From an uncultured Collinsella sp. (lineage in GTDB: Bacteria; Actinomycetota; Coriobacteriia; Coriobacteriales; Coriobacteriaceae), in contig CATYJU010000042.1 in NCBI GenBank assembly GCA_958407995.1, forward strand, positions 1 to 17,268: a stretch of 17,268 bases of DNA. The letters run 5' to 3'. Positions 5,869 through 12,927 of this stretch are shown one piece after another (the stretch's first letter is position 1; each line of letters opens with the position of its first letter). Position numbers and translations under genes: made by a program. Below the pieces are notes generated by a model, which did no database searches, had not been told where the DNA came from, and worked only from the letters and a program-made list of their open reading frames with translations.

Positions 5869-7347
5869 TTAGAGCAGCACGCAGGCGACGGTCAGGATGA
5901 CGGCGCAGACGACGGAGAGAGCGACGATGAGCTTAAGGGCAAACTTGAGCCAGGTCGTCCACTCGATCTTGGCCAGGGCGAGACCGCCCATGATGGCGCC
6001 GGAGGTCGGGGTGAACAGGTTCACGACACCGATGGCGGCGGAGAAGATCATGACCATGACCTCGGGCGAGAAGCCGAGCTTAACAGCCAGCGGTCCCATG
6101 ATGGGCATGGAGACGGTGGCCATACCAGAGGTCGAAGGGATCAGGAAGGACAGGCCGAAGTAGACCAGGAAGCTCATGGGAGCGAAGATCACGCCGGACA
6201 GGCCAGCCAGGGCATTGGCGGCAGCGTCGAGGACGAAGACATCGAGGCCGGTGTTAGCCATGAGGACGGAGATACCACGGGCGAGGGCGATGACGAGAAC
6301 AACGGACATCATGTCGGCAGCGCCGGTGATGAAGGTGTTGACGATCTGCTTCTCGGACAGGCCACCGATGATACCGATCAGGACGGCCATGAGGAAGAAC
6401 CAGGTGGAAGCCTCGTCGAAGTACCACTGGCCAATGGGCAGGCCGGTGATCAGGGCAGACCAGCCCTGGACGACGGCGTTACCGTCGGCGTCGTAGACAG
6501 CGCCGGCGTCGAAGAAGTTGGCGACGCCCTCGTTGAGGTCGGCCAGCGGAATGAAGCCGACGATCATGACGACGAAGGTGAAGGCGAAGGCGATCAGAAC
6601 ACCCTTCTGACGACCGGTGAGCTTGACCTCCTTGTGGACCTCGGAAGCAGCCTTGCCGTGAGCCTCTTCGGCGTCCTTGAGCTCCTGCATCGACAGGATG
6701 GTGGAACCCTTGTCAGCCTTGACCTTCTTGGCGTAGCTCATCACGAAGAAGATGGACATAGCGGTAGTGACAATCCACAGGACGGCACCGAGGCCGATGA
6801 TGATGGACTGGTTGACCTCAATGCCAACGCCGGTCAGAGCGTCGACGGCAGCGCCGACGGCGAACGGGTTAACCGTGGAGCCCAGGCAGCCGCAGCCAGC
6901 GCCGAGCAGGACGGTAGCGGCACCGACCATGGGGTCGAAGCCAGCGGCCATCATGGTAGCGGCGAGCAGGGCGTAGAAGGGAACGGTCTCCTCGCACATA
7001 CCATAGGTGGTACCACCGAGGGAGAAGATGAGCATCAGCACGGGAATGAGCATAATCTCGTTGCCCTTAAGCTTCTGCACCAGGACGGCGATGCCGTTGT
7101 CCAGGGCGCCGGTCTCGGTCATCATGCCGAGGAAGCCGCCCAGGATCATAACGAAGAGGCAGACGGGCAGAGCGTCAGCGAAGCCCAGGATCGGGGCGGT
7201 GCAGAAATCGCTCAGACGGGCGGCAGTAACCGCGCCACCGGACGTGCCGGAGACGATAACGGTAATCACTGCGACAATTGCCAGCAGAGCAAGAAGAATG
7301 GTGAACGATGAAGGCATACCGCGCTTTTTCTTAGCGGTCTCAGTCAT
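5869..7347 (-). CDS. YfcC-family membrane carrier, probable arginine/ornithine exchanger
   Basis: This 492-residue, strongly hydrophobic protein belongs to the YfcC/DcuC-like carrier superfamily. Family landmarks are visible: GGTTYGMCEETVPFY (111-125), GSTVNPFAVG (156-165), PSTSGMATVSMPIMGP (404-419) and FTPTSGAIMGGLALAK (445-460). About eleven or twelve membrane segments can be counted, the first at about 13-33, with a charged cytosolic loop at about 206-248. Members of this family often sit beside arginine deiminase genes, and arcA-arcB lie directly upstream here. Exchange of ornithine for arginine is therefore the likely job, but the substrate is inferred from context and the gene is not a classic APC-type arcD. 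The ATG at 7347 is preferred over 7374 because a GGGGGG run lies nine bases upstream. A hairpin leader (7381-7431) and a terminator bracket the gene. Confidence 0.8.
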   Translation of the reverse strand: MTETAKKKRGMPSSFTILLALLAIVAVITVIVSGTSGGAVTAARLSDFCTAPILGFADALPVCLFVMILGGFLGMMTETGALDNGIAVLVQKLKGNEIMLIPVLMLIFSLGGTTYGMCEETVPFYALLAATMMAAGFDPMVGAATVLLGAGCGCLGSTVNPFAVGAAVDALTGVGIEVNQSIIIGLGAVLWIVTTAMSIFFVMSYAKKVKADKGSTILSMQELKDAEEAHGKAASEVHKEVKLTGRQKGVLIAFAFTFVVMIVGFIPLADLNEGVANFFDAGAVYDADGNAVVQGWSALITGLPIGQWYFDEASTWFFLMAVLIGIIGGLSEKQIVNTFITGAADMMSVVLVIALARGISVLMANTGLDVFVLDAAANALAGLSGVIFAPMSFLVYFGLSFLIPSTSGMATVSMPIMGPLAVKLGFSPEVMVMIFSAAIGVVNLFTPTSGAIMGGLALAKIEWTTWLKFALKLIVALSVVCAVILTVACVLL

Positions 7348-7380
7348 AGTTCTCATCCCCCCTTCATAAATCATTTACTG

Positions 7381-7431
7381 ATCTCGCCAGAAGCGGCTCT
7401 TCCGTGCCGTGCCTGCCGCTTGATGCGAGAT
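7381..7431 (-). promoter_or_regulatory. Hairpin leader of the carrier gene
   Basis: Arms ATCTCGC (7381-7387) and GCGAGAT (7425-7431) pair, as do AAGCGGC (7391-7397) and GCCGCTT (7415-7421), with matching three-base internal loops and a 17-base apical loop. The structure lies 33 bases upstream of the ATG, between the arcB terminator and the ribosome binding site. No U-run follows, so it is not a terminator. A cis-regulatory or processing role is possible. Confidence 0.4.
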
Positions 7432-7440
7432 TATTACCAG

Positions 7441-7479
7441 ATAAAACCGCTCGGGGTGCGCAGTAATACACCCCGAGCG
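7441..7479 (-). terminator. Terminator of arcB
   Basis: Arms 7448-7458 and 7469-7479 (CGCTCGGGGTG/CACCCCGAGCG) pair perfectly over 11 bases with a ten-base loop. GTTTTAT follows on the minus strand. It lies 15 bases after the arcB stop and probably reduces read-through into the carrier gene. Confidence 0.8.
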
Positions 7480-7494
7480 AGATGCTAGATGCTC

Positions 7495-8490
7495 TTACTT
7501 GAGCGTGGCGTACATGACAGCCTTAATGGTGTGCATGCGGTTCTCGGCCTCGTCGAAGACCTTGGAAGCGGGGCTCTCGAAGACCTCGTCGGTGACCTCC
7601 TGCTCGGTGATGCCGAACTGCTCGCACTTCTCGGCGCCAATCGTGGTGTTGGTGTCGTGGAAGCTGGGCAGGCAGTGCAGGAAGATGGCACCCGGGTTGG
7701 CCATAGCCATGACCTCGGAGGTAACGCGATACGGGGTGAGCTGAGCGATGCGCTCGGCCCAGACCTCGTCGGGCTCGCCCATGGAGACCCACACATCGGT
7801 GTAGATAACGTCGGCACCGGTGACGCCGTCCTTGACGTCGGTGGTCAGCTTGATGGTGCAGCCGTTGGCCTCGGCGATGGGCTTGCAGGCCTCGATGACG
7901 TCGTCGGCGGGCATGCACTCCTCGGGGCCGCAGGCCACGAAGTTCATGCCGAGCTTGGAGCAGACAACCATGAGGGAGCGAGCGACATTGTTCTTGCAGT
8001 CGCCCATGAAGACGAGGGTCTTGCCCTTGATGTCGTAGTTGAAGTTCTCCTGGACGGTCAGGATGTCGGCGAGCATCTGGGTGGGGTGCCACTCGGTGGT
8101 CAGGCCGTTCCACACGGGCACGCCGGACTTGGCAGCGAGCTCCTCGACGTCGTCCTGGGCAAAGCCACGGAACTCGATGCCGTCATACATACGGCCGAGA
8201 ACGCGGGCGGTGTCCTCGATGGACTCCTTCTTGCCCATCTGCGACGAACCGGGATCGAGGTAGGTGACGCCCATGCCCAGATCCATGCCGCCGACCTCGA
8301 AGGCGCAGCGGGTACGAGTGGAGGTCTTCTGGAAGAGCAGAACGATGTTCTTGCCCTCGAGATAGCGGTGCGGAACGCCAGCGCGCTTCATGTCCTTGAA
8401 GTTCTTGGAAAGCTTGAGCAAGTACTCGATCTCCTCGGTGGAGAGGTCGAGGAGCTTGAGGAAGCTACGGCCGGAGAGGTTAACACCCAT
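7495..8490 (-). CDS. arcB: Ornithine carbamoyltransferase, catabolic
   Basis: The enzyme interconverts citrulline plus phosphate with ornithine plus carbamoyl phosphate. Next to arcA it would run in the catabolic direction. The 331 residues are the usual length. The carbamoyl-phosphate loop STRTR is at 57-61, HPTQ at 135-138, the ornithine-side SMGE at 236-239 with D232 just before, and HCLP at 272-275, so all active-site signatures are intact. The frame opens at 8580, but the ATG at 8490 begins the conserved MGVNLSGRSFLKLLD and follows GAAAGGAAA by a suitable spacing. The gene lies 105 bases after arcA copy 1 with two hairpins between, and a terminator follows. Codons favour the U- and C-ending sets (GGT, CGT) typical of highly expressed genes. 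Confidence 0.95.
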   Translation of the reverse strand: MGVNLSGRSFLKLLDLSTEEIEYLLKLSKNFKDMKRAGVPHRYLEGKNIVLLFQKTSTRTRCAFEVGGMDLGMGVTYLDPGSSQMGKKESIEDTARVLGRMYDGIEFRGFAQDDVEELAAKSGVPVWNGLTTEWHPTQMLADILTVQENFNYDIKGKTLVFMGDCKNNVARSLMVVCSKLGMNFVACGPEECMPADDVIEACKPIAEANGCTIKLTTDVKDGVTGADVIYTDVWVSMGEPDEVWAERIAQLTPYRVTSEVMAMANPGAIFLHCLPSFHDTNTTIGAEKCEQFGITEQEVTDEVFESPASKVFDEAENRMHTIKAVMYATLK

Positions 8491-8535
8491 GGTTCGTTTC
8501 CTTTCGAAAAAATGAATTACATAAGTAATAGTGTT

Positions 8536-8583
8536 GCCCGTTTGACGGGCGAAACCGGTGCGGTTGTAGGGGGACCGCACCGG
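8536..8583 (-). other. Two hairpins between arcA copy 1 and arcB
   Basis: CCGGTGCGGT (8555-8564) pairs perfectly with ACCGCACCGG (8574-8583), and GCCCG (8536-8540) pairs with CGGGC (8546-8550). On the minus strand the larger stem is followed only by TTTCG, too short a U-run for an efficient terminator. It may act as a partial terminator, or as a processing or stability element that sets the arcA to arcB ratio. Confidence 0.5.
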
Positions 8584-8595
8584 AACGTTAAAGAC

Positions 8596-9837
8596 TTAGA
8601 GGTCCTCGCGCCAGAAGGGCATGCTCATGCAGCGCGGGCCGCCGCGGCCGCGGGAGAGCTCGGCGGAGGGCACGACGAGAAGGTCCAGGCCCTCCTTGTA
8701 CAGCACGTCGTTGGTGACGGTGTTGCGGGCGTAGACGCAGATCTTGCCGGGCTCGACGCACAGGGTGTTGGAGCCGTCGTTCCACTGCTCGCGGGAGGCC
8801 GCGATCGGGTCGCCGCCGCCGCAGGGGATCAGCTTGACCTGGTCGACGCCGGTGGCGTCCTCCAGGACGTGCTCGAGGGTGTCCTCGATCAGGCGGATGT
8901 TCACGTCGCCCGGGTTCTTGCCGGCGGTCAGCTCGTAGACGCGCAGGGTGCCCATGATGGCGGGGTGGATCGTGAACTTATCGACGTCGATCTGGGTGAA
9001 GACCGTGTCGAGGTGCATGAAGGCGCGCGAGACCGGGATGTCGAAGGCCAGGATGCGCTCGACCTTGGAGTCGGAGTTCCAGAAGATGTTCTGGGCCATG
9101 ACGTCGATCGCGGCGGCCTGGGTGCGCTGGGAGATGCCGACGGCGAGGGTCTTCTCGTTGATGTTCAGCACGTCGCCGCCCTCGGTGTGGAACTGGCAGT
9201 CGCGGCGGAAGTACAGCGAGACGTCCTTGTAGTCGGGGTGGTACTTGAAGATGTACTTGCCGTACAGGGTCTCGCGGTTGCGGGTGACCGAGTACATGCG
9301 GTTGAGGTTGACGCCCTCGCCGACGACCGCGAACGGGTCGCGGGTGAAGTAGAGGTTGGGCATCGGGTCGATGATCAGGTCGGACTCGGACTCGGAGTTG
9401 ACCAGGGAGTCGAGGGTCGTGGACGCCGTGAGGGGCATGTCTATCTCGGACTTGGTCATGCCGGCCATGGTCTTCTTGACGAACTCGAGGTTGTCCTCGA
9501 TGGAGTCCAGCTTCTCGCGGACGATCTGCGGCATGTGCTGGCCGCGGATGCCGGCCTCGGCGATGTACTGGTCGGTGAACTCGGCGCGGGCGCCGGGGAC
9601 CTGGTCGAACACCTCAGCGACGAGGTTCTCGAGATAGAGGACCTCCACGCCCTGGTCCCTCAGGATCTGGGCGAAGGTGTCGTGCTCCTGCTGCGCGACC
9701 TCCAGGAACGGGACGTCGTCGAACAGGAGTCGCTCGAGCTCGTCGGGCGGCAGGTTGAGGAGCTCGTCGCCGGGACGGTGCAGGCAGACCTTCCTGAGCT
9801 TGCCGATCTCGGAAGGCACGTGCAGACCTTTCGTCAT
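8596..9837 (-). CDS. arcA: Arginine deiminase, copy 1
   Basis: The enzyme hydrolyses L-arginine to L-citrulline and ammonia, the first step of the arginine deiminase pathway, and contributes both energy and acid resistance. The 413 residues are normal for bacterial ArcA. Guanidino-enzyme landmarks are intact: FTRDP (164-168, Asp166), HTEGGD (217-222, Glu219), MHLDTVF (274-280, His275 and Asp277) and the nucleophile Cys403 in GRGGPRCMSMPF. The ATG at 9837 is preceded by AAAGG and AGGAGG. Within the coding region it reads the same base for base as copy 2 at 11686-12927; only the stop differs (TAA here, TAG there). arcB follows after 105 bases, so this copy heads the arcA-arcB unit. The codons are very G- and C-ending and include occasional AGG arginine codons, somewhat unlike arcB. 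Confidence 0.97.
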   Translation of the reverse strand: MTKGLHVPSEIGKLRKVCLHRPGDELLNLPPDELERLLFDDVPFLEVAQQEHDTFAQILRDQGVEVLYLENLVAEVFDQVPGARAEFTDQYIAEAGIRGQHMPQIVREKLDSIEDNLEFVKKTMAGMTKSEIDMPLTASTTLDSLVNSESESDLIIDPMPNLYFTRDPFAVVGEGVNLNRMYSVTRNRETLYGKYIFKYHPDYKDVSLYFRRDCQFHTEGGDVLNINEKTLAVGISQRTQAAAIDVMAQNIFWNSDSKVERILAFDIPVSRAFMHLDTVFTQIDVDKFTIHPAIMGTLRVYELTAGKNPGDVNIRLIEDTLEHVLEDATGVDQVKLIPCGGGDPIAASREQWNDGSNTLCVEPGKICVYARNTVTNDVLYKEGLDLLVVPSAELSRGRGGPRCMSMPFWREDL

Positions 9838-9861
9838 GGCCTCCTACCTTTCTTTCGGGCC
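8597..9861 (-). repeat. 1265-base identical repeat, copy 1 (arcA)
   Basis: This segment matches 11687-12951 with no difference found on reading. It starts within the stop codon and ends 24 bases upstream of the ATG, after GGGCC. Sequence on either side is related but diverged. Confidence 0.95.
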
Positions 9862-9876
9862 CTTGTCAGGGCCGAT
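9851..9876 (-). promoter_or_regulatory. Hairpin in the arcA copy 1 leader
   Basis: On the minus strand TCGGCCCT and AGGGCCCGA pair around a four-base loop, just upstream of the ribosome binding site. The equivalent place in copy 2 (about 12947-12962) keeps a shorter stem, GGCC/GGCC, with a different loop, so the structure persists although the sequence has changed. Confidence 0.4.
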
Positions 9877-9919
9877 TCGTTAGCGCCCCTCCGTGTGAGG
9901 CGTTATTGCTGACGACATA

Positions 9920-9948
9920 TTTATATCCAAAATCAGCTCATACTTCCA
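9920..9948 (-). promoter_or_regulatory. Promoter of arcA copy 1
   Basis: On the minus strand the -10 is TATAAA (9920-9925) and the weak -35 is TGGAAG (9943-9948), 17 bases apart. The same layout is kept at arcA copy 2. The poor -35 beside a conserved upstream half-site suggests that an activator is needed. The leader would be about 75 bases. Confidence 0.6.
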
Positions 9949-9957
9949 CCTTGCCCC

Positions 9958-9985
9958 CGAACGGTTTTTTATAGGGAGTGAACGG
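9958..9985 (-). promoter_or_regulatory. CCGTTC direct repeat, arcA copy 1 operator
   Basis: On the minus strand CCGTTCA (9979-9985) and CCGTTCG (9958-9964) are spaced 21 bp start to start, two helical turns. The proximal half-site begins 10 bases upstream of the -35. Both half-sites and the spacing are kept at arcA copy 2. Confidence 0.6.
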
Positions 9986-10200
9986 CATACACATATACTT
10001 CACGCATGGCACACTTCATCTTAATAAAGCGTATTTACGTGCTTAAACGCGTTTTCAATCCAGAAATCAAATGGAACTAAACTTTGTTAAACCACCCTCA
10101 AATTGTATATTTCCAATAAAGCTATGAATAGAATTAGCGATTCGTACCACGTCTCAACCATTTTCATTTTTATTCAGAAAAAAGTTTGTCCTATTCATTT

Positions 10201-10226
10201 CTGGTAAACAAATTACCGTTTACCAG
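10201..10226. repeat. CTGGTAAAC palindrome
   Basis: CTGGTAAAC (10201-10209) and GTTTACCAG (10218-10226) are perfect inverted copies separated by eight bases. The right arm overlaps the CCGTTTA half-site at 10216-10222. It is a likely operator of a dimeric regulator, about 275 bases upstream of the arcA copy 1 promoter. Confidence 0.5.
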
Positions 10227-10243
10227 ACGCTTGATACCGTTCA
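10216..10243 (+). promoter_or_regulatory. Third 21-bp-spaced CCGTT direct repeat
   Basis: CCGTTTA (10216-10222) and CCGTTCA (10237-10243), both preceded by TA, are 21 bp apart like the two arcA operators but lie on the opposite strand. No plus-strand gene follows, so the site may be an upstream element for arcA copy 1. Confidence 0.5.
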
Positions 10244-10322
10244 CCGGAAGCTCAGTATAAGGCCCGGCGGATACCGACTCGCTTTACGGCCCCATTTGTA
10301 ACAACTTGACTTCTCGGTATGG

Positions 10323-10359
10323 AAAAACGGATCCGCTTCCCCTAGGGAAACGGATCCGT
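10323..10359 (-). terminator. Terminator of the aminotransferase gene
   Basis: Arms 10327-10341 and 10345-10359 pair over 15 positions with one mismatch and a three-base loop. The minus strand then reads TTTTTCC. It lies 53 bases after the stop at 10412 and is one of the strongest terminators in the window. Confidence 0.9.
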
Positions 10360-10411
10360 ATTCGATTATCTTCGACCAATTTGGATAAGGCCCTCGAAGA
10401 TCATCGGAATC

Positions 10412-11536
10412 CTAGCGATCAAACTCCGCCAGTGCCTCGCCCAACAGCCTCAGGCCCTCGCGCAGAACGTCCTCGCTCGCGCAGTAGCCCAGGCGTGCGC
10501 CGCAGGGAAGCTCAAAACGGCTACCGGGTACCAGCAGCACTCCCCTCTCGGACAGCAGGCGCCTGCAGAACTCCTCGTCATCCTCGGGAATATCCAGCTG
10601 GATAAACGAGGTGGACACGCCCTGCGGGGCCGTCCAGGAAACGCGATGCTGCGTATCGATCCAAGCCTGCGCGATATCGCGGTTGCCAAACACGATCTTG
10701 CGATTGCGCTCGAGAATCTTATCCTTGTGCTCAAGCACATAGGTCGCCAGGTCATCGTTGAACACTCCGCCGCAGATCATGGTGTAATCGCGATAGGTAC
10801 GGATGCGGTTGGACACCTCTTCGTCGGCCACGACCCAGCCCACGCGGGCCGCAGGCGTCGAATAGGTCTTCGACAACGAGTTGGTGACAATGGCCCTCTC
10901 GTACACGTCGACCATCGACATAAAGGACTCAGTATTTTCGAGAGGCAGATACACCTCGTCACTCAGCACGTAGGCGCCCACCGAACGGGCGATCTCGGCA
11001 ATCTGGCCGAGCATATCGGCATCGAGCACCGTACCGATGGGGTTCGATGCGTTGTTGATGCAGATGAGCTTGGTGTCGGGGCGCACCAAGCGCTTGAGTT
11101 CCTCGATATCGGGCTTCCAGCCGAGCTCTTCGCGTAGCTCCCAATACTCGACCTCGGCGCCCAGCGTGCGCGGAATCTCGTAGAGCGGCGCATAGGTGGG
11201 CCACTCGGCGATAACGTGGTCGCCGGGTTCGACCACAGCCATGATGGCGTTGAGGTTAGCGCCCGTGCAGCCATTGGTCTGCAGAATGTGATCGGGATTG
11301 ACCTCGCGACGATACAGCTTGGCAACCTCGGCCTTAAACTCCGGCGAGCCCTCGATCCAGCCGTAGTTCATCTTCTCGCGGTCCAGGCGCTCGTAGAACG
11401 TGGCGCCGCCCTGCTCATCGAGCGCGCGCAGCTCGCCCATAGTGAGCGACGAGATCGTCGACTGGGCGATGTCCCACGTGGCGCTCTTCTCCCAAACGTT
11501 GAGCCATTCCTCAACGCCAATCGTCTTGATGTCCAT
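10412..11536 (-). CDS. PLP-dependent class I/II aminotransferase-fold enzyme
   Basis: This is a 374-residue fold-type I pyridoxal phosphate enzyme. Visible signatures are NNASNPIG (161-168, Asn165), SDEVY (192-196, Asp193 and Tyr196), the Schiff-base lysine K223 in SLSKTYSTPAARVGW, and the substrate carboxylate-binding R348 in CGARLGYC. The N-terminal YGWIEGSPEFKAEVAKLY (58-75) recalls the subgroup that includes VioD-like capreomycidine synthases, which act on a hydroxyarginine. With arcA on both sides, an arginine-related substrate is possible, but ordinary transamination is equally compatible. The ATG at 11536 is chosen over 11590 because AAGGAG lies seven bases upstream. It follows arcA copy 2 by 149 bases with a hairpin between, and a strong terminator follows it. 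Confidence 0.85.
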   Translation of the reverse strand: MDIKTIGVEEWLNVWEKSATWDIAQSTISSLTMGELRALDEQGGATFYERLDREKMNYGWIEGSPEFKAEVAKLYRREVNPDHILQTNGCTGANLNAIMAVVEPGDHVIAEWPTYAPLYEIPRTLGAEVEYWELREELGWKPDIEELKRLVRPDTKLICINNASNPIGTVLDADMLGQIAEIARSVGAYVLSDEVYLPLENTESFMSMVDVYERAIVTNSLSKTYSTPAARVGWVVADEEVSNRIRTYRDYTMICGGVFNDDLATYVLEHKDKILERNRKIVFGNRDIAQAWIDTQHRVSWTAPQGVSTSFIQLDIPEDDEEFCRRLLSERGVLLVPGSRFELPCGARLGYCASEDVLREGLRLLGEALAEFDR

Positions 11537-11591
11537 GGCCAAGCTCCTTACAAAAGCAGTCATCCAATCGTGTTGACGTTCCTCATACAAG

Positions 11592-11625
11592 ATTGGGGCG
11601 GTGCGAAAACCCGCACCGCCCCAAT
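11592..11625 (-). terminator. Hairpin between arcA copy 2 and the aminotransferase gene
   Basis: Arms 11592-11605 and 11612-11625 (ATTGGGGCGGTGCG and its complement) pair perfectly over 14 bases around a six-base loop. The minus strand then reads CTTGTAT, a poor U-run. It probably ends most arcA copy 2 messages. I see no clear promoter between it and the aminotransferase start, so some read-through may be what expresses that gene. Confidence 0.65.
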
Positions 11626-11630
11626 GGGAG

Positions 11631-11652
11631 ACATCTAATGGCAGCTAGATGT
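11631..11652. repeat. 7-bp inverted repeat after arcA copy 2
   Basis: ACATCTA (11631-11637) and TAGATGT (11646-11652) pair perfectly with an eight-base spacer, in the short gap between the arcA copy 2 stop and its terminator. It has no U-run and its role is unknown. Confidence 0.35.
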
Positions 11653-11685
11653 ATATATTATGACCTGTACGGGTCCTTGAAGACC

Positions 11686-12927
11686 CTAGAGGTCCTCGCG
11701 CCAGAAGGGCATGCTCATGCAGCGCGGGCCGCCGCGGCCGCGGGAGAGCTCGGCGGAGGGCACGACGAGAAGGTCCAGGCCCTCCTTGTACAGCACGTCG
11801 TTGGTGACGGTGTTGCGGGCGTAGACGCAGATCTTGCCGGGCTCGACGCACAGGGTGTTGGAGCCGTCGTTCCACTGCTCGCGGGAGGCCGCGATCGGGT
11901 CGCCGCCGCCGCAGGGGATCAGCTTGACCTGGTCGACGCCGGTGGCGTCCTCCAGGACGTGCTCGAGGGTGTCCTCGATCAGGCGGATGTTCACGTCGCC
12001 CGGGTTCTTGCCGGCGGTCAGCTCGTAGACGCGCAGGGTGCCCATGATGGCGGGGTGGATCGTGAACTTATCGACGTCGATCTGGGTGAAGACCGTGTCG
12101 AGGTGCATGAAGGCGCGCGAGACCGGGATGTCGAAGGCCAGGATGCGCTCGACCTTGGAGTCGGAGTTCCAGAAGATGTTCTGGGCCATGACGTCGATCG
12201 CGGCGGCCTGGGTGCGCTGGGAGATGCCGACGGCGAGGGTCTTCTCGTTGATGTTCAGCACGTCGCCGCCCTCGGTGTGGAACTGGCAGTCGCGGCGGAA
12301 GTACAGCGAGACGTCCTTGTAGTCGGGGTGGTACTTGAAGATGTACTTGCCGTACAGGGTCTCGCGGTTGCGGGTGACCGAGTACATGCGGTTGAGGTTG
12401 ACGCCCTCGCCGACGACCGCGAACGGGTCGCGGGTGAAGTAGAGGTTGGGCATCGGGTCGATGATCAGGTCGGACTCGGACTCGGAGTTGACCAGGGAGT
12501 CGAGGGTCGTGGACGCCGTGAGGGGCATGTCTATCTCGGACTTGGTCATGCCGGCCATGGTCTTCTTGACGAACTCGAGGTTGTCCTCGATGGAGTCCAG
12601 CTTCTCGCGGACGATCTGCGGCATGTGCTGGCCGCGGATGCCGGCCTCGGCGATGTACTGGTCGGTGAACTCGGCGCGGGCGCCGGGGACCTGGTCGAAC
12701 ACCTCAGCGACGAGGTTCTCGAGATAGAGGACCTCCACGCCCTGGTCCCTCAGGATCTGGGCGAAGGTGTCGTGCTCCTGCTGCGCGACCTCCAGGAACG
12801 GGACGTCGTCGAACAGGAGTCGCTCGAGCTCGTCGGGCGGCAGGTTGAGGAGCTCGTCGCCGGGACGGTGCAGGCAGACCTTCCTGAGCTTGCCGATCTC
12901 GGAAGGCACGTGCAGACCTTTCGTCAT
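11686..12927 (-). CDS. arcA: Arginine deiminase, copy 2
   Basis: This encodes the same 413-residue arginine deiminase as copy 1, with every catalytic landmark intact (Asp166, Glu219, His275, Asp277, Cys403), so both copies should be active. The stop codon is TAG rather than TAA. It is transcribed from its own promoter, which shares the layout of the copy 1 promoter but differs at many bases, and it is followed by a hairpin and then the aminotransferase gene rather than arcB. Two promoters feeding the same protein could raise the dose or extend the conditions of expression. Complete identity across all codon positions suggests recent homogenisation by gene conversion, a recent copy event, or an assembly error around a repeat longer than short reads. 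Confidence 0.95.
   Translation of the reverse strand: MTKGLHVPSEIGKLRKVCLHRPGDELLNLPPDELERLLFDDVPFLEVAQQEHDTFAQILRDQGVEVLYLENLVAEVFDQVPGARAEFTDQYIAEAGIRGQHMPQIVREKLDSIEDNLEFVKKTMAGMTKSEIDMPLTASTTLDSLVNSESESDLIIDPMPNLYFTRDPFAVVGEGVNLNRMYSVTRNRETLYGKYIFKYHPDYKDVSLYFRRDCQFHTEGGDVLNINEKTLAVGISQRTQAAAIDVMAQNIFWNSDSKVERILAFDIPVSRAFMHLDTVFTQIDVDKFTIHPAIMGTLRVYELTAGKNPGDVNIRLIEDTLEHVLEDATGVDQVKLIPCGGGDPIAASREQWNDGSNTLCVEPGKICVYARNTVTNDVLYKEGLDLLVVPSAELSRGRGGPRCMSMPFWREDL

Larger units (their letters stand above)
9838..10411. other. Gene-free stretch between arcA copy 1 and the aminotransferase gene
   Basis: No coding region is supported. From right to left it holds the aminotransferase terminator (10323-10359), a third CCGTT-type pair and a 9-bp palindrome (10201-10243), a markedly AT-rich block (about 10000-10210), and the operator, promoter and leader of arcA copy 1. 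All its control signals seem to serve arcA copy 1, unless an untranslated RNA is read to the right. Confidence 0.6.

Noticed and set aside
7489..9912. Plus-strand open frame of 807 codons across arcB and arcA copy 1, and a similar 492-codon frame over arcA copy 2
   Set aside because: These are antisense shadows created by GC-biased codons in real genes. They are low-complexity (Gly, Val, Leu, Asp rich), lack a ribosome binding site, and cross gene boundaries.
10124..10145. Possible ArgR box (TATGAATAGAATTAG) between arcA copy 1 and the aminotransferase gene
   Set aside because: Only one half resembles the consensus, there is no second box nearby, and the matching place upstream of arcA copy 2 shows none.
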